Source of the DNA: Henricia sp. BOLD:AAB3569
Taxonomy: Eukaryota; Echinodermata; Asteroidea; Spinulosida; Echinasteridae
Assembly: GCA_037783545.1 (NCBI GenBank)
Contig: JBBELK010000024.1
Span: 3,162,001 to 3,226,000, forward strand
DNA length: 64,000 nt
Reading direction: 5' to 3'
The notes beneath the pieces are model-generated. The model was given only the letters and a program-made list of their open reading frames with translations, was not told where the DNA came from and made no database searches. The translations under genes were made by a program, and so were the position numbers. Below, one piece after another: positions 60,201-63,019 of the stretch (the first letter of the stretch is position 1; every line of letters begins with the position of its first letter).

Positions 60201-61921
60201 AATAAAAACTAGTCATCAAATCTCCAGCCCCAGAGACATACAGTTGTAGTCAGAAGTTTACATACAACTGTGTTAAAACTGGTGTGCTTAAACTTGAGTT
60301 GTCACCATTTTTGTAACAGTCTTTACTAAAGTCGTGATTTTGTGGAATTCCTCACGTGCTTGCAGTACTTAAAACATAGCTTGCACACCTTGCAATGGTT
60401 CGGGTAGTCCTGTTTACCATTTTGGGTGATGATGGTAGAGGTGTACATGTATGTAAACTTCTGACTTCAACTGTACATGTATACTGCATAACCAAAACTG
60501 CAAGTGCAGTCTCCCGCTCCAGGGGAATAAATTGGAAAATGTCTAGCCACTGCGAAGTGGTTAAATGAGATGTGTACACATGCTTCATTAACCAACATCT
60601 TCGTTGAATGAATCATCTTATATTTTCTTCAGCTCCTGAAATCGCTTCAGATGGACTGATTGAATATGAGACGGACCTGTGGGCTTTGGGAGTGATGATC
60701 TTTGTCTGGTAAGTTGATATACTCGGTCACTGATAAAGTGGAGGGGTGGTTATCTCATTGAAGGGTTTATCTGTAGGGCTTGCTAAGCTCACGTGATAGC
60801 CAATCCCAATCGGTGAGGAACAACTGCATTACCCTGATTCAAGACCACCAGTTGGCTTCATAGCTAAATTGGTAGGGCGTTTGTACGTTAAGCAAAAGGT
60901 CTGTGGTACTAATCCCGGTGAAGCCAAGTGCTTTTCACTGCATCCAGATTTCCCAAACTGATTTTTGAAAACCGATTGAATGATGGAAGCCTTTACAAGA
61001 TTTTACTTTCTGCGGTTTACCTTCAAACAAAGATTTGCCAGTAAAAAAACTGTCTTATCTTTCAGGCTGAGTGGAACCAGTCCTTTTCTCGGCCGTAATC
61101 GTGAGAAGACAATCTACAACATCACTCGGATGAAGATCGACAGAAAACAACTCTTCAAGAATTGCACAGCTGAGGCCAGGCAGTTTATCTGGGCAATCCT
61201 GCAGAAGGAAGCAATGTAAGGCGAGCCAACTCCTCTTATCCTTCATTTCGGTGCACTTGTTTAAAGGAGTGTGACCAGATCACATTTTGTAACCTCCCCC
61301 ACTCCCATTTTTTCCATGGGTGTTGAGATTTTTATACCATATCATTTGTCATATTTTTCTCATTACCATTCTGAAATTTGTATGTTTTCAAGGATATCGT
61401 CAAAAACCACCAATGTTTTGTAAATTAATTTATCCGGTTACATGCAGCATAGTGATTACACCAACCATTTTGCTTCAACATCCAAATTTCTCTGATTTCT
61501 TCCTATGGATAGTATTTTGGGGAGGTATTTTATATGATTGTTGATATTGTGTATGATTGTTGATTCTGTGTACATAACAATAAAAACAACACACAACTTT
61601 TCCTGTAAGAAATGAAGTAATGAAACTTGATTTTTATCTTGCAGTGACCGACCATCGGTAGAAGAGTGTCTTGACAGTCCTTGGCTTAGCAATGCTCCCG
61701 AGATGAAATCCAAACGTGAAAATACCGTCTTTTTATCCAGAAAGCTACGAACACAACGCACCGAGTATAAACTTCGTCTGTTGGCTATACAGACACGGGA
61801 AGACATGTCGCTCAGACGCTATTCTTCAACGATAGAGCTGAAATCCCCTGGAACACCGCTATCGCCGAAGCAAAGGAATGGAGTCTTAAACTTATTGGTC
61901 TGTCCAAAGGTTAAGGTTTGA
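17918..61921 (+). CDS. SPEG/OBSCN-like: Twin-kinase giant muscle protein (obscurin/SPEG/UNC-89 family), 3' part of gene
   Basis: Twenty-four exons join in frame: 17918-18283, 25866-26047, 30229-31185, 31888-31977, 32704-33006, 36041-36118, 37383-37667, 40011-40292, 41032-41125, 42317-42517, 47860-47998, 48600-48799, 49301-49453, 50417-50462, 51051-51131, 51503-53554 (ends in a stop), then 55866-56150, 56790-56915, 57859-58023, 58440-58641, 59191-59660, 60633-60708, 61066-61215, 61645-61921 (stop). The order Ig-Ig-Ig-Ig-FN3-Ig-Ig-PK1-interkinase-Ig-FN3-PK2 is the signature of the C-terminus of obscurin, SPEG and nematode UNC-89. Known family members sit at the sarcomeric M-line or triad and link myofibrils to the sarcoplasmic reticulum; that role is inferred here. 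The first visible exon starts mid-codon, so the 5' part is missing or unrecognised. The exon at 51503 ends the frame, so the PK2 block needs alternative splicing from within that exon or its own promoter. Obscurin and SPEG cannot be separated by eye. Confidence 0.85.
18352..18487. mobile_element. Palindromic MITE, CCTGGGTCCTATTTCATAAA ends
   Basis: The left arm cctgggtcctatttca mirrors tgaaataggacccagg at the right. 136 bp. Confidence 0.75.
18672..20111. mobile_element. DNA transposon remnant, CAGGCGCGGATCCAGG ends, GGTAT duplication
   Basis: Perfect 16-bp ends CAGGCGCGGATCCAGG and CCTGGATCCGCGCCTG with GGTAT on both sides (18667-18671, 20112-20116). 1.44 kb with no transposase frame seen. 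Ends of this kind are common in marine invertebrate hAT-like elements, but the 5-bp duplication leaves the superfamily open. It contains a 171-bp internal tandem duplication. Confidence 0.8.
19753..20090 (+). repeat. 171-bp tandem duplication inside the 18672 element
   Basis: cttaaaaaagtcagttaaaa recurs at offset 171 with only small differences (for example atctatgaatcc against atctagaatcc, and cccccccatt against cgctcgcatt). Confidence 0.85.
21960..22428. mobile_element. Dispersed 280-bp repeat, copy B, with a nested insertion
   Basis: Same family as 14667. Near its end a 124-bp sequence (22287-22410) interrupts the consensus between acctgg and ctggacacgt. Confidence 0.7.
22287..22410. mobile_element. 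124-bp foldback insertion inside copy B
   Basis: Arms ccaaacccattgcaactc and gagttgcgttggatttgg pair. CTGG occurs on both sides (22283-22286 and 22411-22414), which could be a target duplication. Confidence 0.55.
23116..23335. mobile_element. MITE with cggccgtacaccttgc ends
   Basis: gccggccgtacaccttgc and gcaaggtgtatggccgac are inverted. The interior is rich in short self-complementary GC words. Confidence 0.65.
24952..25342. mobile_element. Second CTGTCCGCATTGGAC element, compound
   Basis: GTGTCCGCATTGGACTTTAT starts it and aaaaaagtccaatgcggaca ends it. An internal end-like sequence (gtgtctgcattggacttttc at about 25143) suggests two copies in contact. The right end is the reverse complement of the left end at 12217. 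Confidence 0.65.
25570..25662. mobile_element. Partial reversed copy of the 9855 element
   Basis: gttaaaataaagtaaatgcc, aaaaattcgttct and ggactgtatatctttaag match the reverse complement of about 9855-9960. Confidence 0.6.
25866..26047 (+). CDS. Exon 2: second half of Ig1
   Basis: The first base completes the split Trp codon, giving KVKW then LKEDEEIC. The exon ends with the DDEGEYSCVV signature (second Ig cysteine). The donor is gtagga, phase 1. Ig1 is thus split by a 7.6-kb intron. Confidence 0.85.
26617..26849. mobile_element. MITE family 26/40, copy 1
   Basis: cctattgatcacgttcaaatg at the left and gtaatcaatagg at the right. It shares aatgacgtcacttcctac and acgcgcgcgt with 40457-40686, which is in reverse orientation. 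Confidence 0.75.
26907..27335. mobile_element. MITE with GATCCCGAGCTCGG repeats
   Basis: tgtttaca...gatcccgagctcgg at the left mirrors ccgagctcgggaccagtgtaaaca at the right. Several internal gatcccgagctc words. Confidence 0.7.
28000..28328 (+). mobile_element. tRNA-headed SINE, copy 1
   Basis: A Pol III A-box-like ggtctagtggg and B-box-like gggtacgagcccc head the repeat, and tacaagtgtccaccataatc closes it. About 330 bp. The reversed copy is at 49531-49846. Confidence 0.75.
28923..29540. mobile_element. Dispersed repeat (gagggtatgcattc family), interrupted
   Basis: The 28923-28971 part and the 29415-29540 part together match 38070-38330 continuously. A 443-bp segment separates them. Confidence 0.65.
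28972..29414. mobile_element. 443-bp insertion with TGCATAGTTCC ends
   Basis: tgcatagttcc at the left and ggaactatgca at the right form an inverted repeat exactly at the breakpoints of the flanking family (acaa|ttgtat). Confidence 0.6.
30229..31185 (+). CDS. Exon 3: three consecutive Ig domains (Ig2-Ig4)
   Basis: One 957-bp exon encodes three I-set Ig domains. Ig2 runs from GDLTVTEGEEALFRC to DSGQYTCQIYN, Ig3 from RTVSEGTEVKFECRI to DEGEYTCKAAN, and Ig4 from CKAIEGGPATFNCKV to DVGEYMCVARS. Each has the two core cysteines and the tryptophan. Acceptor atcctcag and donor gtacgt are both phase 1. These domains are likely binding modules for other sarcomere proteins. Confidence 0.93.
31888..31977 (+). 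CDS. Exon 4: acidic linker
   Basis: This 90-bp exon has phase 1 on both sides (acceptor tttgcag, donor gtaagt). It encodes about 30 hydrophilic residues (SDDDQEQDSGYRGG...) with no recognisable domain. It is symmetric, so it could be skipped without a frame change. Confidence 0.8.
32035..32200. mobile_element. Partial copy of the 13767 foldback element
   Basis: cgatggttagtcgtgtctgg, then gaccatttggaaccagccca and cagggcacgg, match the left arm at 13780-13835. The right arm is not recognisable. Confidence 0.65.
32704..33006 (+). CDS. Exon 5: FN3 domain 1
   Basis: The exon encodes a fibronectin type III domain: GKPKVAKIAGESILLTWE, then IMYIIEGK, then GGYVFRVRVEGLNGISEPSE. The core Trp and the YVFRVRVEG strand are present. 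The gtaagt donor is in phase 1. It sits between Ig domains ahead of PK1, as in SPEG and obscurin relatives. Confidence 0.9.
33183..33312 (+). repeat. G-rich tract (G-quadruplex prone)
   Basis: About 130 bases of almost pure G with T and TA spacers on the coding strand, so the pre-mRNA is G-rich. It offers many G-runs of four or more. Confidence 0.9.
34891..35149 (+). repeat. 37-bp minisatellite, seven copies
   Basis: The unit starts ttattattccctgtacatgt and ends gatctagaataggacct. Copies start at 34891, 34928, 34965, 35002, 35039, 35076 and 35113, with a few single-base differences (ccctatac in the sixth). Confidence 0.92.
35737..35900 (+). mobile_element. tRNA-Leu-like SINE
   Basis: The head tggccgagcggtctagtgcg has a tRNA-Leu-type A box, and ggttagattcc has a B box. 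tgcccttgagcaaggcactc follows. Another head starts at 63976 and is cut by the window end. Confidence 0.7.
36041..36118 (+). CDS. Exon 6: Ser/Lys-rich linker with a GC donor
   Basis: About 26 residues (LSRNKETYGSSSKSSLKKQ...). Acceptor cattgacag; the donor reads aag|gcaagt, the usual context of a GC-AG intron. Joining exon 5 and exon 7 through this exon keeps phase 1 on both sides and creates the Asp codon at the start of DIKPFF. Confidence 0.78.
36119..36120 (+). promoter_or_regulatory. GC splice donor of intron 6
   Basis: The exon 6 boundary reads aag|gcaagt. No GT donor nearby keeps the phase needed by exon 7. AG|GCAAGT is the standard context of GC-AG introns in animals. Confidence 0.72.
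36297..36371. repeat. Hairpin with C(TTCG)G tip
   Basis: Arms aggtattggga...gaaacgctag and ctagcgtgtcaatttccaatacct pair imperfectly. The tip reads ggccttcggcc. Confidence 0.75.
36906..37086. mobile_element. MITE with ACAAATATTGACTGC ends and a long hairpin
   Basis: Ends caaatattgactgc and gcagtcaatatttg. The inner arms gattataggccctcgg and tctcgaagccatgactatgc are mirrored after a short loop. Confidence 0.75.
37383..37667 (+). CDS. Exon 7: Ig5
   Basis: A whole I-set Ig domain in one 285-bp phase 1-1 exon: GTAILSCKV, VKWYRDED, DIGEYECVAENKIG. Acceptor ccttttag, donor gtgagt. It has the same length and phase as the Ig exon 55866-56150. Confidence 0.93.
38070..38330. mobile_element. Dispersed repeat (gagggtatgcattc family), whole copy
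   Basis: tgaacagccttttcacaata, gagggtatgcattccgctgg, ctgcatgacagacacacctt. An uninterrupted relative of 28923-29540. A reversed copy is at 62045-62245. Confidence 0.65.
38855..39113. mobile_element. MITE with GGGTCATTCTATAAATTT ends, copy 1
   Basis: gggtcattctataaattt and aaatttatagaatgaccc form the ends. Related to the reported copy at 62347-62582. Confidence 0.8.
39136..39225 (+). mobile_element. tRNA-Asn-like SINE, truncated copy
   Basis: gtctgtacgttaagcagaag, ggttcgaatcccggtggagc and ttttcactgcatccaaattc. The 5' part of the tRNA is missing. Same family as 60854. Confidence 0.65.
39496..39749. mobile_element. MITE with AAAGGCCCGTCTACACGAG ends
   Basis: aaaggcccgtctacacgag at the left and ctcgtgtagacagaccttta at the right. 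Several internal inverted fragments (ccaacatg, catgttgg). Confidence 0.7.
40011..40292 (+). CDS. Exon 8: Ig6 before kinase 1
   Basis: A whole Ig domain in a phase 1-1 exon: GEQLRLDVRIGG, DVIWYKDERPL, DDEGLYKMTAINMAGE. Both core cysteine positions hold other residues (Val in strand B, Met in strand F), a variation seen in some titin-like I-set domains. It lies directly N-terminal to PK1. Acceptor ccatctag, donor gtgagt. Confidence 0.9.
40457..40686. mobile_element. MITE family 26/40, copy 2 (inverted)
   Basis: attgaccactctcacagacg to gagagtgatcaatagg. It is the reverse complement of 26617-26849 with scattered differences. It lies in the intron between Ig6 and PK1. Confidence 0.75.
41032..41125 (+). 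CDS. Exon 9: entry to kinase 1
   Basis: The exon encodes the short linker DPEQYFFSDSSVKIKKAIAV and the first kinase strand EDEYKVLTELGK. Acceptor ctttttgcag; the gtaagc donor splits the Lys codon within the glycine loop (GK|GAYG). Confidence 0.88.
41279..41471. mobile_element. MITE with AATAAACC(C)TTTCACGG ends
   Basis: aataaaccctttcacggtta and taaccgtgaaatggtttatt form the ends; tgttcacagggca and tgcccctgtgaaca continue the arms. Confidence 0.8.
41971..42120. mobile_element. MITE with TATAGACCGTATCGAATAGC ends, copy 1
   Basis: tatagaccgtatcgaat and attcgatacggtctata are perfect mirrors, and the arms continue through gccgccattttgtgggg. 150 bp. Confidence 0.85.
42317..42517 (+). CDS. Exon 10: kinase 1 N-lobe
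   Basis: Glycine loop GKGAYGVVRKC, ATP-anchoring lysine in EFAAKIIHV, helix-C glutamate in DLRREVLVMG, and the hinge MVMEL. The donor gtatcc is weaker than its neighbours, but the join rebuilds MVMELVSGGELFERI exactly as in MLCK-like kinases. The next intron is 5.3 kb. Confidence 0.9.
43079..43357. mobile_element. Dispersed 280-bp repeat, copy C
   Basis: Same orientation as copy A: gatgtggaagcaaaaaggtt, aatggtaatgagaaaaatat, atctagacacgctccttta. It lies in the intron that splits the PK1 N-lobe from its hinge. Confidence 0.75.
44820..45078. mobile_element. MITE with AATAGACAGTATTCCTGAACG ends, copy 1
   Basis: aatagacagtattcctgaac at the left and cacaggaatacggtctatt at the right. It shares gttatgttcgaacacaaaac with copy 2 in opposite orientation. 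Confidence 0.8.
46041..46089. repeat. 49-bp palindrome
   Basis: tgcaacattttctccacttt is followed by ttaattaa and the mirror agtggagaaaattttgca, so it is nearly perfect with almost no spacer. Confidence 0.9.
47448..47667. mobile_element. MITE with AATAGACCGTATTCCTGAACG ends, copy 2 (inverted)
   Basis: aatagaccgtattcctgaac and gcgttcaggaatacagtcta are the ends. The interior gtttgtgttcgaacataact runs opposite to copy 1. Confidence 0.8.
47860..47998 (+). CDS. Exon 11: kinase 1 helix D/E and catalytic loop
   Basis: VSGGELFERIVSQ through MHQKNIVHLDLK. The HLDLK motif, with Leu where most kinases have Arg, is typical of the MLCK/titin/DAPK group. Acceptor gactcag, donor gtaatg, phase 0. Confidence 0.93.
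48056..48374. mobile_element. MITE with ACAGATATCTATTAATAACA ends
   Basis: acagatatctattaataaca at the left and ttgttaatagatatctgt at the right. The interior gtgcccaaaa repeats are shared with 56980-57220, a partial copy. It lies in the intron between the two halves of HLDLK-PEN. Confidence 0.8.
48600..48799 (+). CDS. Exon 12: kinase 1 catalytic core
   Basis: PENILL completes HLDLKPEN. It is followed by VIDFGLAR (DFG), KFGTPEFVAPE (P+1 loop and APE), and SDVWSIGVMAYIL (helix F). All residues expected of an active kinase are present. Acceptor tgtccacag, donor gtgagt. Confidence 0.95.
48835..48955. mobile_element. Palindromic MITE close to the exon 12 donor
   Basis: Arms aagcccgccgcacacctttg continuing to cgatttaccgg, mirrored by ccggtaaatcgcaaaggtgt running to gcggcgggctt. 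It starts about 35 bases after the splice donor at 48800. Confidence 0.88.
49301..49453 (+). CDS. Exon 13: kinase 1 C-lobe
   Basis: LSGISPFMGEDDKQTLQKV through EAKEFLKAVLVMDPK. This is the helix G-H region, closely like MLCK-family C-lobes. Acceptor cgtccag; the gtaaga donor is in phase 2. Confidence 0.93.
49531..49846 (-). mobile_element. tRNA-headed SINE, copy 2, minus strand
   Basis: Reverse complement of 28000-28328: gtggacacttgtatagcaca at the tail end and tacctactagaccacatg at the head. It lies in the intron after exon 13. Confidence 0.75.
50417..50462 (+). CDS. Exon 14: kinase 1 end (46-bp microexon-like)
   Basis: KRRTLDQCLQLPWLK closes the kinase fold (the conserved Arg of helix I and a PWL motif). 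Acceptor tatttccag, donor gtattc, phase 0. It is too short to find without the flanking frame. Confidence 0.88.
51051..51131 (+). CDS. Exon 15: regulatory tail of kinase 1, first part
   Basis: FDERHDQGVAKLSTQRLK then FNSRRKWQ. In MLCK-type kinases, RRKWQ begins the autoinhibitory/calmodulin-binding helix. Acceptor cttatttcag, donor gtaaga, phase 0 on both sides. Confidence 0.9.
51363..51432 (+). repeat. 35-bp direct duplication before exon 16
   Basis: tgttgacaacattggacggc followed by ccctaactgtaata occurs twice back to back. Confidence 0.85.
51503..53554 (+). CDS. Exon 16: calmodulin-binding end, interkinase region and C-terminal membrane anchor
   Basis: The 2052-bp exon opens with KALTAVKSAMRLRRLSS, which completes the MLCK-like calmodulin-binding helix begun in exon 15. 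A mostly hydrophilic region of about 640 residues follows. It has a patch of ten cysteines near residues 139-185 (CDAC, CVRCTC, CRCC), an acidic stretch DFEEEEDLAEE and a KKKK-containing segment. The frame ends in a TGA after LIAGIVFGMVMGILCRIVF, preceded by aromatic and basic residues (PKWFLLWYNRWVR); this resembles a tail-anchored membrane segment with almost nothing after it. More than 1600 bp beyond the possible inner donors stay open, so I treat this as coding. No family is recognised for the middle part. Inner donor-like sites at 51684 and 51918 may trim the exon in the full-length form. Confidence 0.85.
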   Translation, partial: KALTAVKSAMRLRRLSSIAASDINALQQRRLQAKGQRSNSVTLGDKAKPPQTDDGEGGDTGMGTGFLACSFTDVDLQLAAWSDIDVGIQPLPCILDDSMGTSDADDDYACLMVPPFKAHSTLSNPMHGTKIHRKPATKGMQVLDVICDACAVLNIACQLDVGALCVRCTCVHDLCRCCERVFCEPVQDLVGNSSVIVNKTTQANVDLIEEKSLTHSNCSADKDVLSSGVISGYASHSALWYLQGKMSTTMENIVIVKDAVELLQGNINVEKALPLKDRTTIHVVNSSDLTMVSCERKFAVNNHLVFGNDDYTKPMMTLAVCYTEHVPDLDLEAVPPSEAAADLENMKHENGKAEHFTFDIGVNGAVGNEKKTGKLTHEGAGKTICNGEEEATQNGVDGSLTREETKGKVGKANWGTDKSIPSQSEQTDPESLSLELNIQKQVHPGVAAFSKRQWSKSKLVLPSMLRRIQENRSLSTEEIPPAEVATAQKEDVDHNSNSSPALPRKLSNKWSKESMDSVDFEEEEDLAEETASVLPDIMAVDSRHCAEKRRRNKIEVEAPQQPKLLSITELMLKHSRDSKKKKDTQSNGSSPQKQDSQKLSVNDKASNSTGKSAILGRLRSVSFNASQELELKGHLDFLVCQVDDRLNLDQVPKWFLLWYNRWVRLIAGIVFGMVMGILCRIVF
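51684..51685 (+). promoter_or_regulatory. Candidate inner splice donor 1 in exon 16
   Basis: acag|gtatgg lies after 181 bases of the exon and leaves phase 1, matching the phase-1 acceptor at 55866. A splice here would delete the stop-containing part and join PK1 to the Ig-FN3-PK2 block. Confidence 0.4.
51918..51919 (+). promoter_or_regulatory. Candidate inner splice donor 2 in exon 16
   Basis: aaag|gtatgc lies after 415 bases of the exon, also phase 1, and fits the same acceptor at 55866. The cysteine-rich patch starts directly after it. Confidence 0.45.
54152..54257. mobile_element. MITE with TATAGACCGTATCAAATAGC ends, copy 2
   Basis: A shorter relative (106 bp) of 41971-42120 sharing gaggacatgcatggttgcac. 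It ends gcggctatttgatatggtct and lies just after the exon 16 stop region. Confidence 0.8.
54259..54264 (+). terminator. Candidate poly(A) signal for the PK1-only transcript
   Basis: AATAAA about 700 bases after the exon 16 stop, just past a small MITE. A second one lies at 54455-54460. Confidence 0.35.
54935..55075 (+). mobile_element. Two tandem tRNA-Thr-like SINE heads
   Basis: gagtataccactgtgcctca, then tagcttagctggtagaacat, recurs about 70 bases later. Both lack a clear B box and are cut short. Confidence 0.6.
55866..56150 (+). CDS. Exon 17: Ig7 between the kinases
   Basis: Phase 1-1 Ig exon: NDLKLTCQVKG, FTWYRNDKEL, DEEGMYKCVATNQHGS. Acceptor cccttcag, donor gtgagt. An Ig then FN3 ahead of PK2 is the conserved order in SPEG, obscurin and UNC-89. 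It needs a phase-1 donor upstream, which exon 16's terminal stop does not supply. Confidence 0.93.
56790..56915 (+). CDS. Exon 18: FN3 domain 2, first half
   Basis: DKPEAPTRPKVSLAAATEAV then VTWKIPASKVTITGFRLQSK. The Trp-containing B-C strands of an FN3 domain are clear. Acceptor ctattag, donor gtaagt, phase 1. Confidence 0.88.
56980..57220. mobile_element. Partial copy of the 48056 MITE interior
   Basis: gcgtgttttgtgtttgaata, cattaagaaagtgtgcacgc and atgcaaatgaggtgcccaaa follow the order of 48150-48330. The terminal repeats are not recognised. Confidence 0.65.
57713..57778. repeat. Hairpin with C(TTCG)G tip
   Basis: gtgaccacaagagggtc and gaccctcttgtggtcac are perfect arms. The loop contains ttcggccttcggcctc. 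The flanks resemble the MITE at 36906 (cagtcaatatgtgtgtac). Confidence 0.85.
57859..58023 (+). CDS. Exon 19: FN3 domain 2, second half
   Basis: QQCFMHVSPLLPSTEYRFRV then CTDNGIGPYSRSS. STEYRFRV and GIGPYS are the FN3 F-G strand signature. Acceptor ctctatag, donor gtaggt, phase 1. Confidence 0.9.
58062..58300 (+). mobile_element. Two tRNA-Thr-like SINE heads
   Basis: tagctcagttggtatagcat with gggttcaaatcccgatgagg at 58072-58137, and tagctcagctggtagagcat with gggttcaaatcctgg at 58226-58287. The anticodon loop of the first reads ctggtga, and its acceptor stem does not pair, so these are tRNA-derived repeats rather than genes. Confidence 0.65.
58440..58641 (+). CDS. Exon 20: linker into kinase 2
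   Basis: A Ser-rich linker (SKFQTLSRSCSLDQDRKSSS), an acidic stretch and the first kinase strand AYDFNIEIGR. Acceptor gtgtctag; the gtgagt donor is in phase 2 and splits the Arg of the glycine loop. Confidence 0.87.
58770..59130. mobile_element. Dispersed 280-bp repeat, copy D
   Basis: Plus-oriented, immediately before the first PK2 catalytic exon: gcaatctccaatttggaagt and gatgtaatcactgcactgct. A short G-rich run (59062-59090) is inside it. Confidence 0.7.
59191..59660 (+). CDS. Exon 21: kinase 2 N-lobe to activation segment
   Basis: Glycine loop GRGRYAVMRK (third glycine replaced by Ala), lysine in EHVAKIM, helix C ETYP-like segment SEYEILKEL, catalytic loop HLDLRHDN (Arg and His where Lys and Pro are usual), DFG in VIDFGSAR, and LPEFM at the exon end. 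The Asp and Asn needed for catalysis are present. Acceptor catctacag; the donor gtatgg follows a phase-1 G that gives APE with the next exon. Confidence 0.93.
60060..60560. mobile_element. Dispersed repeat (gacttgtgacttgactc family), copy 2, interrupted
   Basis: Same order of words as at 16400-16680, but split after agacata by the Tc1-type MITE at 60241-60473. Confidence 0.7.
60241..60473. mobile_element. Sleeping-Beauty-like Tc1 MITE, TA target duplication
   Basis: Left end CAGTTGTAGTCAGAAGTTTA and right-end reverse complement CAGTTGAAGTCAGAAGTTTA, both followed by CATACA. This resembles the known Sleeping Beauty terminal CAGTTGAAGTCGGAAG. TA lies on both sides (60239-60240, 60474-60475). 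At 233 bp it is non-autonomous. The related repeat at 16400 shows the site without the insertion. Confidence 0.85.
60633..60708 (+). CDS. Exon 22: kinase 2 APE and helix F
   Basis: APEIASDGLIEYETDLWALG then VMIFV. The APE motif and the D-x-W-x-x-G of helix F are intact. Acceptor tttcttcag, donor gtaagt, phase 2. Confidence 0.92.
60854..60960 (+). mobile_element. tRNA-Asn-like SINE with an intact acceptor stem
   Basis: GGCTTCA (60854-60860) pairs fully with TGAAGCC (60919-60925) around a 72-nt tRNA-like fold with a GTT anticodon position. The T arm is imperfect (gtactaatccc). The tail ttttcactgcatccagattt is shared with 39136, so this is a SINE rather than a tRNA gene. Confidence 0.65.
61066..61215 (+). 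CDS. Exon 23: kinase 2 C-lobe
   Basis: LSGTSPFLGRNREKTIYNIT then AEARQFIWAILQKEA. The parallel with exon 13 of PK1 (LSGISPFMGED...) is plain. Acceptor tctttcag, donor gtaagg, phase 2. Confidence 0.93.
61262..61500. mobile_element. Dispersed 280-bp repeat, copy E, inverted
   Basis: Reverse complement of copies A-D: ccatgggtgttgagat, catatcatttgtcatatttt, ctcattaccattctgaaat. It lies in the last intron, opposite in orientation to copy D. Confidence 0.75.
61645..61921 (+). CDS. Exon 24: kinase 2 end and protein C-terminus
   Basis: DRPSVEECLDSPWLS closes the kinase fold. A basic tail follows (SRKLRTQRTEYKLRLLAIQ, then Ser/Pro-rich SPGTPLSPKQRNG) and a TGA stop at 61919-61921. The basic helix after PK2 could be regulatory but is less MLCK-like than the one after PK1. 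Confidence 0.93.
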
Positions 61922-62044
61922 CGCTAGGTGAAATTGTAGCGTGTGGAAGGCTCGGAGTCAAGTAAGCCAGATTTCAAATTAATCTGCTGTTTTTTGCTAC
62001 TTTTAATTTGACAACAGGAGTCCATTTTGAAAATATTATTCTCC

Positions 62045-62245
62045 TGTGAACTTACTTACACTACTCACAATAAGTTATTGGTGTGGTTAAATTTTGGATT
62101 TTTGTTCTTCGAATGACTGTTTTCACCTATTCCTGTGACAAGGTGTGTCCATCATGTAGATACAATTGTTTAATCTTATATAAAATCATTCAAGCGGAAT
62201 ACATACCCTCAGTTAAGTACCTGTGTACACCCCAAAATATCCCAA
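62045..62245. mobile_element. Dispersed repeat (gagggtatgcattc family), reversed copy
   Basis: caaggtgtgtccatcatgta, aaatcattcaagcggaatac and ataccctcag match the reverse complement of 38070-38330. It lies in the 3' flank or 3' UTR of the kinase gene. Confidence 0.65.
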
Positions 62246-62346
62246 GCTTAATGTGAGTAGTGTATATATTCATACTAAATGTACAAAATGGACTTCATCC
62301 ATTTCTTTGAAAATGGTCCATGAGTGGATTTTGTGGCAAACTGTAT

Positions 62347-62582
62347 AATTGGGTCTTTCTATAAATTAGGGGTCCAAAAGTGTGACATTTAGTTTCCCCC
62401 GTTACACCTGATATGTGTTGTTTTTCGTACACAATTCATTAAAATGGCTTTTAAACCATTTTGTATGAATTGTACTTTATGTACCCACTCATTGAGATGG
62501 AAAGTATTTAAAGAATGTGTCCTAAATTTACAAAAACGGGGGACACCAAAATTTGACCCCTAATTTATAGAAAGACCCAATT
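62347..62582. mobile_element. MITE with AATTGGGTCTTTCTATAAAT ends, copy 2
   Basis: aattgggtctttctataaat and atttatagaaagacccaatt are perfect mirrors. The interior word cccccgttacacc is shared with copy 1. It lies after the PK2 stop, possibly in the 3' UTR. Confidence 0.8.
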
Positions 62583-62636
62583 GCTACATGCTTGAGGATA
62601 GCGCTTATCTAAATGTTATTTAGGTTTGGTACAAGT

Positions 62637-62865
62637 CAGGGTTGTAGGCGAGTCCATCACAAGTCCATCACAAGCCTTCATAAGTCCCTGGTCTTAATTC
62701 AAGTCACAAGCTATTCAAATAAACTCCAACAAAAGCATTCTTTTGTGCGTGTTCATCCTTTGCTTCTTGTTACTGGACTTGTGACGGACTTGTGCGGGAC
62801 TTGTCACGGACTTGTGATTTTATCGGCTCTGGACTTGTGAAAGACTTGTGATGGACTACAACATT
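62637..62865. repeat. Foldback with acaagtcc/ggacttgt words
   Basis: gttgtaggcgagtccatcac and tgtgatggactacaac lie at opposite ends, with repeated tccatcacaagt and acttgtgacgga between. Confidence 0.65.
62718..62723 (+). terminator. Candidate poly(A) signal after PK2
   Basis: AATAAA about 800 bases after the stop at 61921. Another, at 63628-63633, is equally possible. Confidence 0.35.
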
Positions 62866-63019
62866 GCTACATGTCGACAAACTGCCTACTCCTTTACATA
62901 GCTACCATGGAAATAGCCTATGGAGTCATTCTTTTTGTATCATTGGCTGAATATATTTGATCTTTAGGATGAAAATTCTAAAAAGTCTTGTAGTAATGCC
63001 TCATTAGAAAATATAGACA

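Larger units (their letters stand above)
59661..61065 (+). other. Introns 21 and 22 around exon 22
   Basis: Contain the interrupted repeat 60060-60560, the Tc1-type MITE and the tRNA-Asn-like SINE. No gene. Confidence 0.65.
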
